Source of the DNA: Coccinella septempunctata
Taxonomy: Eukaryota; Arthropoda; Insecta; Coleoptera; Coccinellidae
Direction: 5' to 3'
Assembly (NCBI RefSeq): GCF_907165205.1
Contig: NC_058197.1
Span: 19,739,766-19,803,765 of the forward strand
DNA length: 64,000 nucleotides
The notes beneath the pieces were generated by a model. The model searched no databases and was not told the origin of the DNA. It saw only the letters and a list, made by a program, of their open reading frames with translations. This document shows, one piece after another, positions 50,440 through 62,179 of this stretch; position 1 is the first letter of the stretch; each line of letters opens with the position of its first letter. Position numbers and translations under genes: made by a program.

Positions 50440-51450
50440 TAGATTATTATGTTGAATCGGATTGAAGATCATAAATATAAATTTTTCTCTAGGCAGACTG
50501 AACATTTTAAAAAATATCTAAAAAACGAATTACCATCCATGATCCTTGATCATATATAAGAAGGGTTGAGGATCACACTGTCATATTCTGTCTCTAGTCA
50601 GACTGAATATTCTCAAGAATTTCTAAAGACCCAATTACTCTCTATAATCCATAAGTTGGATTGAGGATCATGTGTAGATATGTGTATCTAGTCGGACTGA
50701 ATATTTTCAAAAATATCTAAAGATCTATGTACTCTCTATGATCCTTCATAGTTTATAGATTGGATTGAAGATCGCACTGTAAGAGTCTGTCTCTAGTCAG
50801 ACTAAATATTCTCCAAAAATTCTAAAGACCAAGTTAGTTTGCATAATCCTTGAAGAGCTTGGATTGAGGATCACAGTGTGAATCGCTCTCTGTAGTCAGA
50901 CTGAACATTTTCGATAATATCTAAAGAATAAGTAACTCTCTATGATCCTTGATCATCTTTCTGATGGATTGAAGATCAAACTGGAAAAAACTCCGTCTCT
51001 AGTCAAACTGAATATTCTCAAAACTGTCTAAAGACCAAGTAACCTCCAAAGATCCCAATCATCTATACGTTGGAGTGAGGATCATTAAGGATACTGTCTC
51101 TAGTCAGAATGAATATTTTCAAAAGTATCCAAAGAACAATTAACTACGACGATCCTTAGATCGTCATAAAGATGATCAAGGATCATGGAGAGTAGCTTAT
51201 TCTTTAGATATTTTCGAAAATGTTCAGTCTGACTAGAGAGAACGTTTCACACTGTGATCCTAAATCCAACCTATAGATGTTCAAGGATTATGGAAACAAA
51301 CTTGGTCTTTAGAATTTTTGGAGAATATTTAGTCTGACTAGAGACAAATTATTACAGTGCGTTCTTCAATCCAATCTATAAACGATAAAGGATCATGGAA
51401 AGTACAAAGTTCTTTAGATATTTTTGAAAATATTCACTCTATATTTGAGT
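50440..51450. repeat. About 105-bp tandem array with an orientation switch
   Basis: Seven forward units are marked by variants of 'tctctagtcagactgaatattctc' near 50463, 50596, 50690, 50795, 50894, 50999 and 51100, each with a 'gatccttgatcat...ggattgaggatca' part. Near 51150-51185 the orientation flips through a palindrome (gatccttagatcgtc ... gatgatcaaggatc). Reverse-complement units follow near 51215, 51325 and 51430 (tcagtctgactagagag). The array occupies most of the spacer between the 299-residue gene and the gustatory receptor. Transcribed, the arms could fold on each other. Confidence 0.88.
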
Positions 51451-51624
51451 TTGTCTCCGCCAAGGACCATTAAATTTTCAAGAGCCGTTCAGAACGAACA
51501 CGAAAGAAATAGATCGATATATTGATTTTTAATCATTTCATAATTCACGGGCAAATATTTGAGATGCAAAACGTAGAAAGTTGAAATGTCCCTCTGGTAG
51601 TTGGGCTTCATCAGTCGATCAACG

Positions 51625-53205
51625 ATGCAATTAGCGGATTTGGCAGATCTGTACGGAAAAGAATTGTACATAAGAGATATTTCAAAATGGTTGAGAGGTA
51701 GCGCAAGGGCTCAAGGTATAACCAAAAGGTCGGAATTAGACGCGAAAAACGTGGAAATTTTGGAGGAACACGACCAATTCTACAGGGACCACAAGCTACT
51801 ACTCACTCTGTTCAGGGTATAACACGATCAGTACGAAGAAATCGGTCATAGGTAACAATTTTTTTTCAGGGTTTGGCCGTTATGCCTGTGCAAAGAGCAA
51901 CTGGAAAGATAACTTTTTCCTGGACCAGTAACGCAATGATCTACGCCTATTTTTTCTACGTATTCACCACCATCTTAGTGTTCATGGTGGGCTACGAACG
52001 TTTCGATATACTGCTCAACAAAAGCAAGAAATTCGACGAATATATTTATTCCATCATCTTCATCGTGTTCCTGGTGCCCCATTTCTGGATCCCCTTCGTG
52101 GGTTGGGGAGTTGCGAACGAGGTGTGCGACTACAAGAACAGTTGGGGAACGTTCCAACTCAGCTACTATAAAGTGACAGGTCGATAGAGTTGAAATTATT
52201 ACCAATCACCAGGCAATTACTGTCTCATTTCAGGAGAAAATCTTCAGTTTCCCAGGCTGAGCATCCTGATAGTCATTATAAGTTCTGGGTGTTTGATTGT
52301 AGCTGTAACTTTCCTACTGACCCTCAGTGCTCTCTTGGAGGGGTTCACCCTGTATCACATGACGGCTTATATCCACATAATAACCATGATAAACATGAAC
52401 TGCGCCTTGTGGTACATCAACTGCAGGGCGATAGGAAATGCCAGTACAGCGTTCGCAGATAGTTTTGAAAGGGTGAGATAAATTTGTCTCAAGGACCGAA
52501 AATATAGTATTATTCTTCAGGATGTAGATGAAAGGTGCCCGGCATACTTGCTGGCCCACTACAGGGTGCTCTGGTTGTCCCTCAGCGAACTCCTACAGAA
52601 GTTGGGCAACGCATACGCCAGAACTTATTCAACGTACTGCCTCTTCATGATGGCCAACATAACAGTTTCCGTAAGACGTTTCTTTAACCGAAAAATCCTG
52701 GAAATTTTACTCTGTAATATTTTTCAGACCTACGGTTTCACCTCCGAAATTTTGGAACACGGTATCAGCTTCAGTTTCAAAGAGATCGGACTGTTGGTGG
52801 ACACCACCTATTGCCTGACCCTCCTCTATATATTCTGCAACTGTTCCCACCAGTCCAGCCAAGGTATTTCTTACAGGGTACAGACAGCTTTACTCAGCAT
52901 CAAGTTGGGAAACGTCGACAAAGCTTGCGCCAAAGAAGTAAATTTAAAACGCGACTTAGAAACACGGATATACCGATTTTTTTTTTCAGATCGACCTTTT
53001 TTTGATTGCCATAAAAATGAATCCTCCGAAGGTATCCCTCAAGGGTTACACAGTTGTGAACAGGGAACTTTTAACATCTGTAAGTTTATGGATTAAAAAA
53101 TAGTCGTTGTTTTAAATTATTTCCTTGCAGAGTTTGGCAACTATAGCTATATATCTAGTGGTTTTGTTGCAGTTTAAGATGAGTTTAGTGAATATGGGAG
53201 TGTAG
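51625..53205 (+). CDS. Gr1: Gustatory receptor of the CO2-receptor clade (Gr21a/Gr1-like)
   Basis: Seven-TM insect chemoreceptor; in flies and mosquitoes members of this clade form the CO2 receptor in antennal or palp neurons. Exons: 51625-51816 (open frame extends back to an acceptor-like tag at 51600), 51870-52179, 52234-52472, 52521-52670, 52728-52937, 52990-53079, 53131-53205; 421 residues from this ATG, and a short 5' exon may be missing. Clade-typical stretches include LEEHDQFYRDHKLLLTLFR, LAVMPVQRATGKITFSW, HFWIPFVGWGVANEVCDY, HYRVLWLSLSELLQKLGNAY, FSFKEIGLLVDTTYC and the C-terminal NRELLTSSLATIAIYLVVLLQF, which contains the insect receptor TYhxxxxxQF-type motif with Ile for Thr. Assignment to Gr1/Gr21a rather than Gr2/Gr3 is from remembered family resemblance. 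Confidence 0.88.
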
Positions 53206-54026
53206 AAATAAAAGAAAATTAAAACAGACTATAAAATTTATTACATATAGCAGCAAATACAATTTGTATAAGGACGGAGATATAATAAGTCTTGTCATCA
53301 TTAATTCGTTCAACTTCCTGTTAGTTTTGGAATGGCACAATTTTTGTATAGGATAGGCCTGAAATACACTAGTTGCTTTAAAAACTGCCGTCGCAAAAAT
53401 ATATACTCTCCGATTTTTATCACATCTCTGTTTGATTTTCGAAGTATTTAATTCACTTGGTCCCCTAGACTTTCTACAACATCAGAAACCAAGTATAACA
53501 AAATCGAAAAATAATTATAATACAAGTTTGATAAAATTACTGAGTCTAACATTATCGAATTAAAAAAAATATTCATCTCAAAAATAAAAAAATATGTATA
53601 ACTCTAGAGGCAAACTCAAGAAATCATCTCCTTTCGACCTCACCTCTTCCTCGTCTAAATCAAGAATTTCCATTCTTCAAACATACTCGGAAAATTCATC
53701 CCTAATTCATAAAAAACTGGAAGGAAAATTGTTAAAATGCTTCGCAGAGCAGAATAATACTAATAAGAGGAATTTTATCACAAGTTTGGAATTAAGTACA
53801 CTTAATAGATGACGGATCACCTACCACGCCAAATACATCTAACTGTGATGTAACAGGACTAAAAATACTAACAACTTACTTAAACCACACCTGCCATCTG
53901 TCAAAATGTTTAGGTTATATTACGTCATATCACGATGGAGGTTAGCAACTCGAGCTGTCAAAACTGACAACCAATGACACTTCGGACCCGAACCAACGCA
54001 CCCTGTTCGAAAAAAAAAACAAAACG
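53206..54026. other. Convergent spacer, receptor to yurt
   Basis: AT-rich 3' flanks of two convergent genes. Apart from the small doubtful ORF at 53594-53812, nothing recognised. Confidence 0.5.
53594..53812 (+). CDS. Doubtful small ORF, 72 residues
   Basis: A single open frame starting MYNSRGKLKKSSPF, Ser/Lys-rich, with third-position usage that looks somewhat coding. No family, no splice partner and no promoter seen. It lies in the likely 3'UTR region of yurt on the opposite strand. It could equally be chance. Confidence 0.2.
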   Translation: MYNSRGKLKKSSPFDLTSSSSKSRISILQTYSENSSLIHKKLEGKLLKCFAEQNNTNKRNFITSLELSTLNR

Positions 54027-57000
54027 TTAGAGCTGAGTCGTTATGACGGATTTTCTAACGATGGTTAATTCGTTGGGGCTAACTTTGGTAACGGGAGCCG
54101 AAACGACCTCCGAAGACACCAACCAGGGTGAAACTTTAGAGGCAACAGTGGACAGAGCTTCCCCGTTGGGCAGTCTGGACGATTCGTGCCCTATTTCCTG
54201 CTGAAATTTACGAAATTAAGACAATAAAAAACGTCAGGTGTGAAGCCATATATTCCACAAGCACAAGAAGCATGCAGCGTAAAACTGAACGGCAAAAAGG
54301 AGGCTTCTAAGACTCACCATTTTTTGATCTTCACCCCCATCAACTTCGTCGTTAGCCTCTTTATTGGCGACTATAAAAGGGTTGTTCGAATTGAAAGGGT
54401 TCAAGATGTGAAAGGGATTGGTGGAATCGAAGAAGGGGTTCGAACTACCCTCGGAATTGGTCAAACTCTCCGGTTCGTTGTTCTCCTCGTCCTCCGTGTA
54501 GGAACTGCTGCTCATCAGGCTCAGGGGTTGTTTGTTGTCGTTCGACGTGTCCAACAGGCATTTTTCCAAGCCCCCCTTGTCGTTGTGACCGAAGAAGGTC
54601 ACCGTGACCGGCGTCGTGCATCTCTTCTGCTCCGGCTGCGTGTTCTGGGCGTGGTTCGTGGGGGCGGGGTTTGAGTTGGGCGGTCCAATCACCGACAAGG
54701 TTAACTTATCCCCGCCCTAAGTGATCGAGAATAACACAACAAAAGGATTAAAGCAAAGCACGGCTGATGCGACGCGATTTGAGTGTGGGGGTTAATTGGG
54801 ATTAGTAACTGGAGGAATTTTACTACGAATGGTTCTTTGGGTCTGTTCGAACTTACCACGGAGACGAAAGTGGCGGCGTTTAAGGAATTCAAGTTGTTCT
54901 CGTCGTTGGACGGTGCTGCCACGAACATCTGGTTGGTCAATTTCGAGCCGAAGGAGGGAGAGAGCAGGGGAGACTCATCCTGTTTGGTAAAAGCTGAAAA
55001 AAATCGATTATTCACTTTGAATTATTGCAGCGATCATCCCCTTACCTTTGAGGATGTTGCAAGTGAGTTGTCCCGGTGGTAGAGGCTTAGCCCCACCCGA
55101 CGTTTTGATGTTGTTGGGTATTTCGCACAAGAGTTTCTTAGAATCGTTGTCGGGATCTAAAAAATTGACACAACGTTACAGCAACGACACCTCCTGGAGA
55201 TAACTTTCTTATCTACTAACCTTCGAGTTTATTCATGTCGTTATCTGTCTTCGTATTGACCCCAGTCAACGTTTCCTTGGCCAGACTCATTATCAGCAAG
55301 TCGAGCTGTGGATCGGAAGTTGGACTCACAGCCGGCGAACTGCTACCCGACATCAAATTAGAATTCTTCTGCTTATTCCTGGTCAGAGTATCGGTCTTAC
55401 TTCCTGTCGGCGAACACACCCGACTGCCACACGCCGAAGAAATCGAACCTTTACCCACAGAATTCCGACCTAAAGACCCTCTTTCGATCGAAGACTTCCC
55501 GAAGCTGCTCTGACTAACCAACCCCAAACTTTCAGGCCCCGTCGGGGTCATCGGTTTGGTGGTATCCTCGTTAACCTTCGCGTATATCGAGTCTGTGTTA
55601 GTATTAATGGAAGTGTTGGATTTGACCGATCTTCCGCTGCATCTCACCGAAGATGTTGGAACTTCCGTAGTTACGTTTTCCTGTTTGGCCGCCTGTTCCT
55701 TCATCTGTTTCTCTCTGAGGATGTGGCTCTGTCTCCTGCCGTATCTTTGGCTGGGTTTCCTCTCGAGCTGCACCGTTCTCCTGACCCTGCTCCTGTGAGC
55801 GCTCTGGTATTCCGTCTTGCCGGAGTAACGGAACCTGGAGCCCATACGAAAGAAGTTTTGTCTGGTCGAGCCACCTTTGACCGGTTCTTGAAGCCTGAAG
55901 AAGCCGTGGTGCTCGACGGCACATTTCCACAGGTGTTTACATGCCTTTTCGTTATGTAACCTAAAAGATACGAAAAATACAGAGTTTGAAATCCCGAAAC
56001 TGAAATGATGAAGACAGTACCTGAAAACAAAGGTGTGTTCTTGTTCCCTACCATCATCGTCGTCTTCCACTACAACAATGGTTAATTTTTTCTTCTTGAA
56101 ATTCAATTTGGTTATTTTGGGCCAAAAAAATAGTCCAATTTTCTGTTTTCCTTCATACAACAATATACCGGTTGGTGTGAGACCTAATTTATACTCATTC
56201 CCATCTTTTCCCTAAAAAAATCAATAAAATCATAGTGTTCGCCAAATAATCGTTAAAACTCACCAAAACTATATGAGTATCTACACCGTAACTTTCCAAC
56301 CACTTAATCTTATTGAGATACTGCATTTCAGCCTGCGCGGGGGTCAACCCCCTGAGCTTTTTGAACTCGTTCAAAATATCAATCTCCATTTCTTCCGTTT
56401 GATCTGGGACAAAACGAAACTCAGATACCGTACCTGCGGTATGTTGGGTTTCGTCGAAGTCGCCAAGTTCTGACTGCAAGGCCAAAGCTGCCAGCTCCAC
56501 CGCAGTTTGTTTGGGGCAATCGATTTTGCCATCGAGCACATCCTGTTTGAGCTGGAGGAAAAACTGATAACGGGTCAGTTCTTCTCTGAGGTTGCTAGGC
56601 TCAGATGAATAGAATTTTACTTTTAGGAAAAGGGTGTACGGAGGTCCAACTGAAATTATATTTGATTGTGAATGTTCATTAATACTGTAAATAGAGTAAT
56701 CATTTTAAAATATACTTACTTTTCAACTGTTTCCTTATAAGTTTATTAGGATCCAGCCAATGCTTCACATGATTTACATCTGTGAATTGGAGTCCGAAAT
56801 ATTCCTTTTCTATAATGTCCAGTGAATAAAACACTTGTTCATATAAATCGCCAGCGAGAGCTTTTTTCTGTAGAACCAATTGAACACCACATAAAAAGAA
56901 CAGTTAATAATGAGAAAATCTCAAATAGAGAATTGGTAACCCAGTAACTGGGATCAATCAATTAAAACTGAAGCGAAAACAATTCAAAAGTAATTTAATT

Positions 57001-57490
57001 CACGGAAAACGGTATAAAATTCCCACATTAATACGAAATTGCATCAACAATGATAAAAAACAATAGAGGTATGCAGCAATATTTTTACAGTTAGAATTTC
57101 TGGTTCCCATTCTACGAGGTGAACTCATAAATTCCTGAAGAAATATGAATGAAAATACCAATATTTAAGGGAAACGAACTATTTAAATTTGAAATATCAA
57201 CCATTCTTATCGAAATGTCTTATTTTTTGCCCTACATTCTCTTCACCTGATTATACTGTTATTGGATATGGAAGTAAACACACCCACTGTAAATATATCT
57301 TTGGAAATCAACGAGGGAAAAAGGGCATTTTTCGGAGACTCACCGTTAGTTCTCTAGAAAGTTCAGAACCGTCCAAAAGTACCACCTTGCACACTAATAA
57401 GTTTTTATTATGGGCACTATTCCTTGAATCAACCTTGTCCCCCTGATTTTGCGTGGTATTTTTCCTTTTCCCACTCAAGAATCTGAACAT
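54027..57490 (-). CDS. yrt: Yurt / band 4.1-like protein 5 (FERM protein)
   Basis: FERM protein of the Yurt/EPB41L5 family, which limits Crumbs-driven apical membrane growth and contributes to septate-junction polarity. Nine minus-strand exons: 57490-57344, 56867-56720, 56649-56264, 56211-56021, 55960-55221, 55156-55046, 54993-54857, 54716-54318, 54200-54027; 810 residues. FERM lobes F1-F3 occupy roughly residues 35-320: VLLDGSELSREL, EKEYFGLQFTDVNHVKHWLD, DCPKQTAVELAALALQSELG, GLTPAQAEMQYLNKIKWLES and EQEHTFVFRLHNEKACKHLW. The FERM-adjacent region follows (RMGSRFRYSGKTEYQ). The tail is disordered, Ser/Thr-rich, with three NPF tripeptides (STNPFHILNPFNSNNPF), and ends TTQL, a class I PDZ-ligand pattern. 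All splice phases agree. Confidence 0.94.
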
Positions 57491-58007
57491 TTTCAGTCGA
57501 AATTTGAATTTACTTTTTCAATTCATAAGTATACATATAAAAAACTGTTGATTTGTGATATATTTGTATTCGATTTAAATGTTTAATCACTTTTTGTTGA
57601 AAAACTCATGGCGGCCATTGATCGATCATCGAAAAACGAACGAAACTTTCAGTTCATAGAAATTATATAGGTCAAAAATGTTGGAATGAAAATAATCAGA
57701 TATACTCAATTTCTCATAAGAAATTCGGTATGATTAATTTCAAAATGAATAAGTAATATAAAACATTTAAAATTTTGCTAATGGATCACAGAGACAACCA
57801 CTCTATCTATTGTAGTTCAAATATTGAAGAATCTGTAGTTCAAATGTATCACGTCAAATTTATTGACGTTTTCCTTAACCACTCCTATTTTGAATCACAT
57901 ATTTGTTTATTTCTCATTATGTGTCATTAATAAAGTTGTTAATTAAATTCACCAAATTCAACCTTTCTTTTTCGGGACTTATTCAATCGCAAATTGAAAA
58001 ATAAAGA
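57491..58007. other. Divergent promoter region, yurt and pasiflora-like gene
   Basis: About 500 bases between the two divergent start codons, so the genes probably share a bidirectional promoter. No TATA box is evident. Confidence 0.45.
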
Positions 58008-59141
58008 ATGAGCAGCTATGGAAAAAAGACACCCACAACGGGGCCCCCATCAGTATATTCCGGGATTACTAGGAGTTCTGCTAATTTACATCGTAGTAGA
58101 AGTATCAAATCATTGAAGCAACCTTGGTACAAAAAACCTTTGATACAAGAAGCCATTCTGTTCGACGTACAAAAATCTTCCCTCTTCATTGGAATATTCT
58201 CATTGGTGAGTTTTCTAATGGTCAAGATATCATCAAATGACATGATTTCTTCCAGTTACTCTCCATTTTTACTGTCATAACTGCAGTGTTCGATGTATAT
58301 TGTTATGGGATGGCAGCTCCTGGTTCTACACATTATGGGTATTACTTTATTTCATACCAGTTTGTTTATGTCGGAAATAGACATGGTATGTAACAAATTT
58401 AATAGGTATATGATTTTTTATCCTCTTTTTCTTTTAGTGAGGAATATGTTGGTGATGTTTGCTGCATTCTCGTTACTTCTTGGTCTGATACTGTTTGTCA
58501 CTAGTATTATGTTGATTTCTGCACTTAGAAAGGTAAGAATTTGTTAATTTTTATGAACGAATTTGTATGAATATGATTTGTTTATAGGAATACGAGAGAA
58601 GGATGGTGCCTTGGATTTATACTTTTGCAGTGTTCTTAGTGTTCAGGTTTCTAGCTTACCTCTTCTTTTCGATTGTAAATGACCTCTATTTTGGCTATAA
58701 CTTTTCCATGTGTGTATTGTGGACTCTGTTTGTGATAGTAGGGGCTTATGGGTGGATTTTAGTGTATTCTCTGTATAGAGAATTGACAGACTTGACGAGG
58801 CTCGAAGATTTGGCACATTTGAGGGTGAGTAATAAGACATCTTAGTGAGTAACTATTCATTTCATTAGAACGAATCATGTTGAATATCGCTAGCTGATTT
58901 TTTACACTTTCATGCTGCTTCTCAGACTATTGAAAACTTGCATCTTGGTATGTATCATTCCTTCTCAATTAATCTCTCTGGGACGATGCTTGAAATTGAT
59001 TCGAATTCTCCATAAATGAAGGGTTTTGTTGTTTTTTAGATGGGCACCATGCAGTCACTGAATGCTTCAACAGTCCCGTCATTAGCAGGATCCCGTCCGA
59101 CGACACCTCACAGCACAATATCCACCATGCCAGTGGTTTGA
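58008..59141 (+). CDS. Four-TM membrane protein, pasiflora-like (DUF4728 type)
   Basis: Small tetraspan membrane protein. Exons: 58008-58205, 58256-58385, 58438-58532, 58588-58824, 59040-59141; 253 residues. The cytosolic N-terminus is basic and Ser-rich (SSANLHRSRSIKSLKQPWYK). Four hydrophobic segments follow: SLFIGIFSLLSIFTVITAVF, MLVMFAAFSLLLGLILFVTS, YTFAVFLVFRFLAYLFFSIV and MCVLWTLFVIVGAYGWILVY. A conserved-looking short tail (LEDLAHLRMGTMQSLNAST, then SRPTTPHSTISTMPVV) ends it. The topology and tail resemble Drosophila pasiflora proteins, claudin-like septate-junction components; I rate this family call as likely, not certain. It lies divergently beside yurt, whose family also works at septate junctions. 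AATAAA at 59487. Confidence 0.72.
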
Positions 59142-59598
59142 AACAGGTGTCCACACCTTCGGAGGCTGGACCCTCAACTTCTGTGTCTTACATGACTAAT
59201 ATCTCTACAATATCATGAAATATTGAATTTAATATTCCATTTATAGAGATTTTTTACCAATTCCGTCCACTCAAGAGTATCCCTCTCAAGAGTATCCCTA
59301 TGGGGAATTTGAACTTTTTTATCAAAGGAGGTGAAAATAAATCATGACCATTATTTTTTTAAAATAATATAGTATCTGACTAGATTGTAGGTTAAAAATT
59401 TAGTTATATCCGTCCATTTTTATGCATATATTTTGTTGGAATATATTTATGTAATGTATTTTTTAAGTTTTTATTGAAAAATTTATAATAAACATTTGAA
59501 CTTCATTTTAGTTTCATTTGAAGAGCCACTATTATCAGATACACAATGTATATTATGAAAATATACTTTATCATCAGTCCTTGTGTTTCTAAATTGAA
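59142..59598. other. Convergent 3' spacer
   Basis: 3'UTR of the pasiflora-like gene with AATAAA at 59487-59492 and the 3' flank of the prefoldin-like gene. Nothing else seen. Confidence 0.5.
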
Positions 59599-60102
59599 TC
59601 ATTTAATATTATCTTCCTCATATTCAAGAATTTCGTAAAATTCACCAACTTTAACAGCGATACCTTTATCAGAAACTATATTGTCTGGCATATCGCTAAT
59701 ACTACTACCAGCCAAAAGTTCAATTCTTTCTTCCAACTGTCTTTCTATTTCCTCGTACCTCTGAAGGTGTTCTTCACATGTCTCCTTTTTCGCTTCCAAT
59801 ACGTCTAACGTTTTCTGCATTGTAGTAAGTACCGAGTATGAATAAGGATACGATTTTTTTTCAAGGAAATACTCTCCGGTATGAATTATTTTGCCTGGTA
59901 TGTATATTCGTTTTCCCAGGGGTATCAAGCTGTCCCACTGCGGTTTTTCTCCCAAGAGTTTGATGTTCTTTATGGTTTCGGAAAGTTTATCGATTTCTTC
60001 CGTTTTGTTTTTGAGGTTATCCTTGTTTTTAGCGACTTCCTCTTGTAGACGCGTTTTGAATTCATTTCTATCCGACAGAGTTTTTAAGATAATTTCATTC
60101 AT
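59599..60102 (-). CDS. Prefoldin-alpha/URI-like protein, single exon
   Basis: Intronless 167-residue protein with the prefoldin alpha layout: an N-terminal coiled coil (NEFKTRLQEEVAKNKDNLKN, KTEEIDKLSETIKNIK), a beta-hairpin core (PLGKRIYIPGKIIHTGEYFL) and a second coiled coil (VLEAKKETCEEHLQRYEEIE). The core PLGKRxxxPGKxxHT pattern is like URI (unconventional prefoldin RPB5 interactor), which works in the R2TP/prefoldin-like chaperone complex on RNA polymerase assembly. Drosophila Uri is several times longer, so this short acidic-ended protein (EILEYEEDNIK) is a small relative or a duplicate. Absence of introns could mean a retrocopy, but the frame is intact. Confidence 0.68.
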   Translation of the reverse strand: MNEIILKTLSDRNEFKTRLQEEVAKNKDNLKNKTEEIDKLSETIKNIKLLGEKPQWDSLIPLGKRIYIPGKIIHTGEYFLEKKSYPYSYSVLTTMQKTLDVLEAKKETCEEHLQRYEEIERQLEERIELLAGSSISDMPDNIVSDKGIAVKVGEFYEILEYEEDNIK

Positions 60103-60145
60103 TTTGATTCAAATTAGATTAGGTTAGTTTGAAATTTATAGGTTA

Positions 60146-60450
60146 GTGTCAGTCAGTCTCTGGTCTCAGTTGTCTATGGTTAATCATAAAGGAAATCTGT
60201 GCTTTTGATCACAGAAACAAAAATTATTTTCTATGCGCGGTAATTTTATTCTGTGGTTAGATCACCATAACATATATCACAGAATTCAAGCCGAACCGAA
60301 TTCTATGATGACCAAGTGTCAGTCAGTCTCTGGTCTCAGTTGTCTATGGTTAATCATAAAAGAAATCTGCGCTTTTAATCACAGAAACAAAAATTTTTTT
60401 TCTATGCGCGGTAATTTTATTCTGTGGTATGCACCATAGATCACCATAAC
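60146..60450. repeat. 170-bp direct duplication, second copy interrupted
   Basis: Copy 1 spans 60146-60315 and begins gtgtcagtcagtctctggtc; copy 2 begins identically at 60316. Copy 2 is cut after 'gatcaccataac' at 60450 and resumes at 62627 with 'accataacatatatcac', ending near 62676 (gaattctatgatg). Differences between copies are few, apart from a small insertion (atgcaccat) in copy 2. The transposon therefore inserted after the duplication. Confidence 0.88.
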
Positions 60451-61049
60451 CATTGAACTAAAGAAAGAAATGGAAGGGACCCGCAGTTCAGCAAATCGGT
60501 CGAAAGTGTGTCCAAAAGTGTGGGAGAGAGAAAGACTATTGGTGGGTATCCCTTCTCTCTCTTTTAGATGTTTTGTTTACATCAATCAGCTGACGGTTTT
60601 GTTGATTACTCAGTTTAAATTAGTTTTTGGGATGATTTCGGTTGTGTTCAATTGGAAAGAGATCTAAAAGTGTTCAGAATGCTAAAACTCACGATTAATA
60701 TTCGCTTGAAACTTGAAAAAACTCAAATAAATCGGGGAATCTCCGAATCCCACTCGAAAACCTTTAAGTATCTGGATTTTCGGTTTCTGAGAAATATGGA
60801 TCTAGTGAAGGGACAGATTACCTTTACCTGGCCACCCGAGGGAATTAAAAGGGTTGAAACTGTCTGAAAAGACCTCTTTCGATATTAACTGGACGGTTAA
60901 AAAAAAATCAAAGTAAGTAATCTTCAGAATTGAAGTTGTTTGTAAATTTGTGGTATAAAGTTTTAGAGAAAGTATTTTACAGGTTTTTGTGTTTCTCAAA
61001 TCATTGTTGTCCCCATCAATATCAGTACTGTTTGCAGTCACGCAAAATT

Positions 61050-61490
61050 GGTAAATTTCAGACTCTTGTTACAACGATGGTTGTAACAAGTTGCTAAAGG
61101 ATGCTCCAATGAGCCGAACAAAAATGAGCCAAAGAGTTTCCACAGGTAGGTCTATTTTAAATATTTTCATTATGAGATCCCTTTTTGCGACTTCTAAAGC
61201 ATTATATGTTACTTTATTTTAGGTTTCCTTTTAAAGGCCCAGATATTTTGGAACTTTGGATTACTGCTGTAGGAAGGGAAAATTGGTATCCCTCAAAGTA
61301 TAGTAGAAGTGAAGATTACCTTCATAATCCAAGTTATACAAGAAAAATATTGAAACTTGATGCTGTACCAAGTGTATTCAATAATATCTCAAGACATTCA
61401 AGGATCATGGAATACTTACAGTTCCATCACTCTTCATATACAACTCACTGTGTTATGTGCATCAGAACTGGAAGAACTTTCCGACCAATT
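61050..61490 (+). pseudogene. THAP-domain-like transposase remnant
   Basis: Inside the transposon a frame at 61215-61400 reads FPFKGPDILELWITAVGREN, then WYPSKYSR and, further on, LKLDAVPSVFNN. This follows the order of a THAP zinc-binding domain (FPxxxxxxxxW, then SKYSR, then AVPxxF). An upstream CYNDGC pair near 61058 could be the first zinc half-site, but its frame does not join cleanly. The usual second half (C..H of 'ICSEHF') is replaced by SEDYLHN, so zinc binding is probably lost. No catalytic region follows. Confidence 0.55.
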
Positions 61491-61850
61491 CTATAAATCA
61501 TGCATATGAAACAAGAAATAAAACTCCTTGCAGATTCCAGTGCATCATCTGAAGCGCATACACCAGGGCATAGACTTCTGCGGCCCCAAACTATATAATA
61601 AATTTCCTTCTGAGTTTCATGACAAGTCCTAGATGAACTTTAGGAGAGAAGTGAAAAGGTTGCTTTTAAATGAAACTATATATTCTATAGAAGTTCTTAT
61701 CGAGAAAGAATATGTGATGAGATTTGTTTTTTATTTTTATTGTGTTTGTATGCATGTTGTTACCACTGTGATATTTTATATTTGTTTATTACTGTCGGCA
61801 CCATTTGTAATATTAATTGCAAACGAAGATCCCTCTAACCTAATCTAATC
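61490..61850 (+). mobile_element. Non-LTR (LINE) ORF2 tail remnant
   Basis: Frames here read HAYETRNKTP, then after a frameshift GIDFCGPKLYNKFPSEF, and FRREVKRLLL. Order and spacing match the C-terminal end of jockey/CR1-type reverse-transcriptase ORFs ('YxTRNxx ... xxxGxKLFNxLPxxI ... FKxxLKxxLL'). Frameshifts and stops show it is dead. It lies inside the DNA transposon, so one element inserted into or was captured by the other. Confidence 0.55.
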
Positions 61851-62179
61851 CGATGAGAAGCAGAGCACATGTAAGTTTTCGAGTGAATTTAAATTATTTG
61901 AAATCAATAATTTTCTTTTTCATTGTAGACTATTAGATACTGAAGATATATGTAAACTATTTTATATATTGTATATAATAAAAATATAGAAAGAATTGAC
62001 ACTTGTTTTTTTTTGGACAACGCTCCTTAATTAACTTAAAATTCAGTATAGTAGAAGGAAAATATGTATGTTCAACATGTAGATTAAAACCTTGATGAAT
62101 TTCACATGATTACATTCTTTCATAATATACTAATCTAGTTAAAATTAACAAATTTCTGTTCTTTTCATACAAAAAAAAG

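Noticed and set aside
54045..54203. Short plus-strand frame starting MTDFLTMVNS
   Set aside because: The reverse strand encodes the last yurt exon with a perfect acceptor and in-phase stop.
54240..54674. 144-residue plus-strand open frame
   Set aside because: Antisense shadow of a yurt exon that encodes the NPF-rich tail.
60233..60439. 68-residue open frame with an internally repeated MRGNFILW
   Set aside because: The repeat is simply the 170-bp DNA duplication read in one frame; not a gene.
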